Part shown: positions 60,474 through 64,000 of the stretch, piece after piece
Position numbering within the stretch: the first letter of the stretch is position 1
Layout: each line of letters opens with the position of its first letter
Assembly (NCBI RefSeq): GCF_020616515.1
Contig: NZ_CP085135.1
Span: 4,154,001-4,218,000, forward strand
Reading direction: 5' to 3'
Length of the DNA stretch: 64,000 bases
From: Mesorhizobium sp. PAMC28654
Lineage (GTDB): Bacteria; Pseudomonadota; Alphaproteobacteria; Rhizobiales; Rhizobiaceae
Notes under the pieces: model-generated
Databases searched by the model: none
What the model saw: the letters and a program-made list of their open reading frames with translations, nothing else
Told to the model about the DNA's origin: nothing
Made by a program: the position numbers and the translations under genes

Positions 60474-60989
60474 TTGCTCACCGTGCGGGCGCGGCCCGGC
60501 CACCCCACACAGGGGTTCCTGCAGGCCGGCAGTCTGGTGTTTCCATGCGCGCTTGGCCATGGCGGCATCTCGGCCGACAAGCGGGAGGGCGACGGCGCGA
60601 CGCCGCTCGCGGCGATGCGGATTCTGTCAGGATATTTTCGCGGAGATCATTTCCCAGGGGGGCGCAGAACCCGTCTGGCGATGGCGCCGATCGACGGGGA
60701 TCTTGGCTGGTGCGAGGTGCCCGAGGATCGCAACTACAACCGGCCGGTGAAAATCCCCTATGGCGCCAGCCATGAGCGGATGCTGCGCGGCGACCATCTT
60801 TACGATGCCTGCCTGGTGCTCGATTGGAACATTGTACCGCGCCGCCGCGGGCGCGGCAGCGCTATCTTCTTCCACCTCGCGCGTCCGGACTTCACGCCGA
60901 CGCAAGGCTGCGTCGCGGTAACAGCGCGTACGATGGCGCGGCTGCTGCCGCTGCTGTCGGATAGGACGGTGGTGAGGGTGGTGCGGTAG
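60474..60989 (+). CDS. L,D-transpeptidase (YkuD) family protein
   Basis: A 171-residue protein ending in a YkuD catalytic block, IFFHLARPDFTPTQGCVAVT, with the active histidine and cysteine in their usual order. It lacks a visible signal peptide. I place the start at TTG 60474 because AAGGA lies six bases upstream and homologous sequence (LTVRARPGHPTQGFLQAG) begins there; the frame is open from a GTG at 60393. The family makes 3-3 cross-links or trims peptidoglycan, and shorter members like this are less well defined. Its stop codon lies in a palindromic element. Confidence 0.8.
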   Translation: MLTVRARPGHPTQGFLQAGSLVFPCALGHGGISADKREGDGATPLAAMRILSGYFRGDHFPGGRRTRLAMAPIDGDLGWCEVPEDRNYNRPVKIPYGASHERMLRGDHLYDACLVLDWNIVPRRRGRGSAIFFHLARPDFTPTQGCVAVTARTMARLLPLLSDRTVVRVVR

Positions 60990-61134
60990 GGTATGTTGAT
61001 ATTCAGGTGATGCCGGCCTGCGAATGGCGGCTTCCTGCGCTTCCGGTACTCACGTACCCAAAAGTACGCTCCGTTTCGGTTCTCGGAATCCGCCACTCTC
61101 GGCGCGGCCTGACCTGAATCTCAACATACCCTAA
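60987..61134. repeat. 148-bp palindromic element with 22-bp terminal inverted repeats
   Basis: The left end TAGGGTATGTTGATATTCAG and the right end, inverted, TAGGGTATGTTGAGATTCAG differ at one base within the first 22. The centre holds further partly complementary parts (TGGCGGCTTCC and TGGCGGATTCC inverted). The first TAG is the stop codon of the YkuD gene. A copy lacking the middle lies at 36563-36629. Confidence 0.8.
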
Positions 61135-61136
61135 GG

Positions 61137-61373
61137 TCACCGCTTTGGTCTCTGCCAGCCGATATCGAGCAGGCCCAGGCGGCCGACTTCCCGATCCAGT
61201 GCGCGCGAAACGTCCTTTCGATGGGCGCCGATATCGCGCAACTGGCGATCCGAAAGATCCTCGACATCCTGTCGTGGAAGGCTGGCGGCGACCTTTGCCT
61301 GCCGGAGCCACTCAAACACCGCGTTCAGGCGGTTCGGCTGGACATTTCCAAGCCTCAGAGCGATGTGGGTCAT
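61137..61373 (-). CDS. DUF1127 domain small protein
   Basis: A 78-residue protein starting MTHIALRLGNVQPNRLNAVF. The C-terminal half, VEDLSDRQLRDIGAHRKDVS, is the DUF1127 signature. Such short Arg-rich proteins are common in rhizobia, and some bind RNA or affect phosphate and stress responses. GGAAG precedes the ATG. It is divergent from the LysR gene. Its stop lies three bases from the palindromic element. Confidence 0.85.
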   Translation of the reverse strand: MTHIALRLGNVQPNRLNAVFEWLRQAKVAASLPRQDVEDLSDRQLRDIGAHRKDVSRALDREVGRLGLLDIGWQRPKR

Positions 61374-61497
61374 GATATCTTCCGTTCATCCGGATATCAA
61401 ATCCGGTTTGATAGTGTTTCGATGCTCACATCATGATCGATTGAAATTCAAACGGGAAACGAGTAGTTCTTGGCTAATCATCAAGTTTATTTTGAAG

Positions 61498-62457
61498 ATG
61501 GTGGCAAGTGATCTCCCTGAACCCGAGCCCGCCCTGATGGCCCGCCTGCTGCCGGGAACCCGTGCCTTGCGGACGCTGGAAGCAGCGGCCAGGCATCTCA
61601 ATTTTACCCGCGCCGCCGACGAACTCGGGCTGACGCCCGCCGCCGTCAGCCACCAGATCAAGGAGATCGAGGATCAGCTCGGCATCGTGCTGTTCACCCG
61701 TACCAGCCGGACCATGAGGTTGACAGAAGCCGGCGCGGTGCTGTTCGAGGCCTCGACAGAGGCACTCGACCTGCTTGGCCGTGCCGTCTCTCGGGCGCAC
61801 AAGATGACGCGCGGCACGGCGTTCCTGAAGGTAACGCTGGACGCGCAGTTCGCGGCAAAATGGTTGATGCGGCGTGTCGAGGATTTTCGCAAGAAGAAGC
61901 CGGGCATCGAGCTGCGGTTCGACATTGCCTATGGATTGCGGGATTTCGACCTCGACGATGTCGATGTCGGCATCCGCTTCGGCGCCGGCAAATATCCGGG
62001 CCTTTGCGCCCATCGCCTGTTCGACAACATCATCATTCCGGTGTGCAGCCCCAGCCTGCTAGCTTCCGGCCCGCCGCTCAACGAGCCACGCGATCTTTTC
62101 CGACACACGCTTGCGCACATCGAGTGGGCACGACAGGGCGTGACATGGCCGAACTGGCGCATGTGGATGGCGGCGGCCGGCATCGACGATTTCGACGACA
62201 GCCGCACCGTCGTGTTCGGCACCTCCACCGATGCGGTCCAGGCCGCCCTCGACGGCAATGCGGTGGCGCTCGCCGATTTCGCCATGGTGGCAAACGACCT
62301 TTCCGAAGGGCGGCTGGTGCGGCCCTTCGAACTCGGCATCAAGGTCGCGGCGGAGTTCGCCTATTTCCTGGTCTACCCGAAGACCGAGGCGAACGACCCA
62401 CGCATCGTGGCTTTCCGCGAATGGATTCTCGAGGAAGTCGCCAAGACTCGGACCTGA
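61498..62457 (+). CDS. LysR-family regulator, GcvA-like
   Basis: A 319-residue regulator. The helix-turn-helix is in LRTLEAAARHLNFTRAADEL and LTPAAVSHQIKEIEDQLG, followed by LFTRTSRTMRLTEAG; the opening LPGTRALRTLEAAARH resembles GcvA. The effector domain follows from about residue 105. The start is uncertain: the ATG at 61498 gives MVASDLPEPEPALMARLLPG without a good ribosome binding site, and the ATG at 61537 would also leave the domain intact. It is divergent from the DUF1127 gene. Confidence 0.88.
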   Translation: MVASDLPEPEPALMARLLPGTRALRTLEAAARHLNFTRAADELGLTPAAVSHQIKEIEDQLGIVLFTRTSRTMRLTEAGAVLFEASTEALDLLGRAVSRAHKMTRGTAFLKVTLDAQFAAKWLMRRVEDFRKKKPGIELRFDIAYGLRDFDLDDVDVGIRFGAGKYPGLCAHRLFDNIIIPVCSPSLLASGPPLNEPRDLFRHTLAHIEWARQGVTWPNWRMWMAAAGIDDFDDSRTVVFGTSTDAVQAALDGNAVALADFAMVANDLSEGRLVRPFELGIKVAAEFAYFLVYPKTEANDPRIVAFREWILEEVAKTRT

Positions 62458-62460
62458 TTC

Positions 62461-62562
62461 AAAGCGCGTCGCGTTCGAACGGATTCATGTGACACGCTTT
62501 AAAGTCTTTGTCTTATGCATGTCGTTGTCCCAAAACCGCTGCGCACTTTTGGGCGACATGCA
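62461..62562. repeat. Composite palindromic repeat, AAAACCGCT family, copy 3
   Basis: A first hairpin (62461-62500) pairs AAAGCGCGTC with GACACGCTTT using G-T pairs. A second (62516-62562) pairs TGCATGTCG with CGACATGCA and CCCAAAA with TTTTGGG around the loop CCGCTGCGCAC. The loop matches the repeats at 3564 and 52154 while the stem differs. It fills the space between the LysR gene and the DUF1761 gene, which are convergent. Confidence 0.75.
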
Positions 62563-62979
62563 TCAGGTTGCCGCCGCTCCAAACCAGCCGATCACCGCGC
62601 CCATGATCAGCAGCACGCCAAGCCAGTGGCCGCCATCGATGATGGTCAGGCCCCAGCCGAACCCTTCGTAGCGGTGGTTCACGGACAGCGTCGTGATGAC
62701 GAACCCCAGCCAAAGCACGAAACCGAAGACAAGCCCGGCGATCAGCGTCGGTTCGCCGCCCGTCATCGCGCCGACAACCAGGGCCATGATGCATGCCATC
62801 ACCAGTTCGGCGATGAAGCTGACGACGAACGGCAGCGGCGATTTCTTCATGGTCGCCGGATCAAGCCTGGCGGCCTTGAGCCACGGCTTGCTCAGGGCCA
62901 TGTACCAGGCCGCGCCGAACAGCCACGCCACCACGGCGGCGACAATCACCGCCAGCCAGTTGACCGCTGAAAAATCCAT
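62563..62979 (-). CDS. DUF1761 membrane protein
   Basis: A 138-residue protein starting MDFSAVNWLAVIVAAVVAWL with four transmembrane segments, and the DUF1761 pattern FGAAWYMALSKPWLKAARLD and GWGLTIIDGGHWLGVLLIMG. The function of the family is unknown. GGAGGGGGAAG lies just upstream of the ATG. It lies 52 bases downstream of the methyltransferase gene on the same strand. A composite palindrome directly abuts its stop. Confidence 0.85.
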   Translation of the reverse strand: MDFSAVNWLAVIVAAVVAWLFGAAWYMALSKPWLKAARLDPATMKKSPLPFVVSFIAELVMACIMALVVGAMTGGEPTLIAGLVFGFVLWLGFVITTLSVNHRYEGFGWGLTIIDGGHWLGVLLIMGAVIGWFGAAAT

Positions 62980-63031
62980 GAGCTTCCCCCCTCCAGATGC
63001 AAGGGGATGGAACGCCTGTTCGGCGGTGGCG

Positions 63032-63688
63032 TCAAGCAAAGCGCCAGACGGTCGTGCGCTTGACCAGGGAATCCTCCAGCGCTCGCGTTACAACCACTTC
63101 GTAGACCGCCAGCGGTTCCAGCCCTGCCTTCGGCATGTAGGAGCGGCCGGGATCGCCAACGAGGATCTCGGCGCCGCGCGCCTTCAGCGTCGCGAACCAT
63201 GGCATAAGCAGATCGGCGAAGGATTTGTCATAGAAGACGTCGCCGGCCAGGATTACATCCCAGCCGGCATCGGTTCCGATGCAGTCCGTGCCGTTAAATC
63301 CGATGCCGACAGCATTGGCGTCGGCATTGAGGCGGATCGCCGTCGAGCAGAACGGGTCGATGTCCGAAGCCATCACCTCGGCGGCACCAGCCCTGGCGGC
63401 GGCAATGGCGACAAGGCCGGAGCCGGAAGCGAAATCGAGGACGCGCTTTCCCCGCACCGTCTCGGGATGATCGATGATATAGCGAGCAAGCCCCTGCCCG
63501 CCGGCCCAGGCGAACGCCCAGAAGGGCGGCGGCAGGCCGATCTCGACCAGTTCATCCTCCGTGCGTTGCCACAGATCATGGGCTTCGTCGGCCAGATGCA
63601 GGAGGATTTCCGGTACATGCGGCGGCGCCATCAGCGCCGTGTTGTCGAGGATGAATTTCTTCGCGCTTATGGGGGTGAGTACGGTCAC
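63032..63688 (-). CDS. Class I methyltransferase, ETFB lysine methyltransferase-like
   Basis: A 218-residue methyltransferase. The N-terminal GLPPPFWAFAWAGGQGLARY block, motif I VLDFASGSGLVAIAAARAGA with VMASDIDP and the post-motif block ILAGDVFYDKSFADLLMPW match the seven-beta-strand enzymes related to the electron-transfer-flavoprotein beta lysine methyltransferase. The bacterial substrate here is inferred. The start is a GTG (63686-63688) overlapping the preceding EVE gene's TGA, so the two are coupled; no strong ribosome binding site is visible. Confidence 0.83.
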   Translation of the reverse strand: MTVLTPISAKKFILDNTALMAPPHVPEILLHLADEAHDLWQRTEDELVEIGLPPPFWAFAWAGGQGLARYIIDHPETVRGKRVLDFASGSGLVAIAAARAGAAEVMASDIDPFCSTAIRLNADANAVGIGFNGTDCIGTDAGWDVILAGDVFYDKSFADLLMPWFATLKARGAEILVGDPGRSYMPKAGLEPLAVYEVVVTRALEDSLVKRTTVWRFA

Positions 63689-64000
63689 GGAGCGGGTGTC
63701 AGGCCGCCCATGCGGCAGACTTCCTTCCATTCCGCCGGTGTCACCGGCTGCACGGAAAGCCGCCCGAGGCGAACCAGCGCCATCTCGGCAAGTTTTGGAT
63801 TGGCCTTGACCTGTTCCAGCGTCACCGGCGTCGGCACATCCTTGACGGCGCGGATATCGACGCATTCCCAGCGCGGGTCGTCGCTGGTGGTATCGTGATG
63901 GGCAAGGGCGCAGACCTCGGCGATGCCGACGACGTTCAGCCCCTCGTTGGAATGGTAGAAGAAGCCGAGATCGCCGATCTGCATCGCCTTCATGTTGTTG
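63685..64000 (-). CDS. EVE-domain protein, partial (N-terminus outside window)
   Basis: The frame runs from the right edge, beginning NNMKAMQIGDLGFFYHSNEG, and ends at the TGA at 63685. The EVE (PUA-like) pattern is clear in VGIAEVCALAHHDTTSDDPR, WECVDIRAVKDVPTPVTLEQ and AEWKEVCRMGGL. EVE domains bind modified bases in DNA or RNA; in this short single-domain class the role is unknown. The start codon lies beyond the window; the internal ATG at 63993 is not a likely start because the conserved sequence continues upstream of it. Confidence 0.88.
   Translation of the reverse strand, partial: NNMKAMQIGDLGFFYHSNEGLNVVGIAEVCALAHHDTTSDDPRWECVDIRAVKDVPTPVTLEQVKANPKLAEMALVRLGRLSVQPVTPAEWKEVCRMGGLTPAP

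Overview
The window reads as chromosomal DNA of an alphaproteobacterium of the Rhizobiales, most like Mesorhizobium. The basis is the high-GC codon use, the gene order mdh-sucC-sucD-sucA-sucB-lpd and sdhC-sdhD-sdhA-sdhB, an Omp19-type lipoprotein, a CenR-type response regulator, CtrA-type boxes, and several families of palindromic intergenic repeats of the kind seen in rhizobia. The species assignment is inference from protein resemblance, not a database search. I saw no rRNA, tRNA, CRISPR array, phage or plasmid-transfer genes.

Layout. 1-8.4 kb: partial dapF, small envelope proteins, a metallo-beta-lactamase-fold hydrolase, a frameshifted Omp19-like lipoprotein, zapE, a Tet-like MFS pump, and a quinone-oxidoreductase-like gene divergent from a TetR gene with two operator-like palindromes between them. 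8.6-20.1 kb: the TCA-cycle block mdh-sucC-cupin-sucD-sucA-sucB-DUF4241-secreted protein-SDR-lpd. It covers malate dehydrogenase, succinyl-CoA synthetase and the whole 2-oxoglutarate dehydrogenase complex, with four passenger genes. 20.1-28.3 kb: envelope proteins, xerC, rimM-trmD, a TauE-type permease, rplS, a methyltransferase and the ohr-ohrR peroxide-defence pair. 28.5-35.5 kb: an amino-acid ABC binding protein and permease with no ATPase, a methyltransferase, leuC and two tandem membrane diguanylate cyclases. 35.5-41.7 kb: two small secreted proteins flanking a CtrA-type box, then sdhCDA-DUF3052-sdhB and yceH. 41.9-45.6 kb: an IS630-family element split by an IS21-family element. 45.8-50.1 kb: an OsmC protein, a YCII protein, an alpha/beta hydrolase, a UbiH-type monooxygenase and tesB. 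50.2-52.3 kb: a sigma-54-type promoter followed by glnK-amtB, both frameshifted. 52.4-57.5 kb: a small secreted protein, ftsK behind a CtrA-type box, lolA and xthA. 57.5-64 kb: a GNAT gene cut off from its probable operon partner by a second copy of the same IS630 element, a cyclic-nucleotide-binding protein, cenR, an L,D-transpeptidase-like gene, DUF1127, a LysR regulator, DUF1761, an ETFB-lysine-methyltransferase-like gene and a partial EVE-domain gene.

The genes hang together as central carbon metabolism (TCA enzymes plus succinate dehydrogenase, leucine synthesis and ammonium sensing and uptake), translation and tRNA modification, cell-cycle and division functions (ZapE, XerC, FtsK, CenR, CtrA-type boxes) and oxidative-stress defence (Ohr/OhrR, OsmC, XthA).

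Three themes deserve attention. First, five conserved genes (omp19-like, yceH, glnK, amtB, ftsK) plus the IS21 istA carry small indels; these may be assembly errors or real lesions, and raw reads would decide. Second, the IS630 insertion at 58 kb lies inside a stop codon and rebuilds it, while copy 1 at 42 kb is a nested insertion whose boundaries can be set to the base. Third, at least three families of palindromic intergenic repeats occur more than once. I found no clearly new defence or biosynthetic system; the best candidates for undescribed biology are the conserved passenger genes inside the TCA operons and the repeat families.
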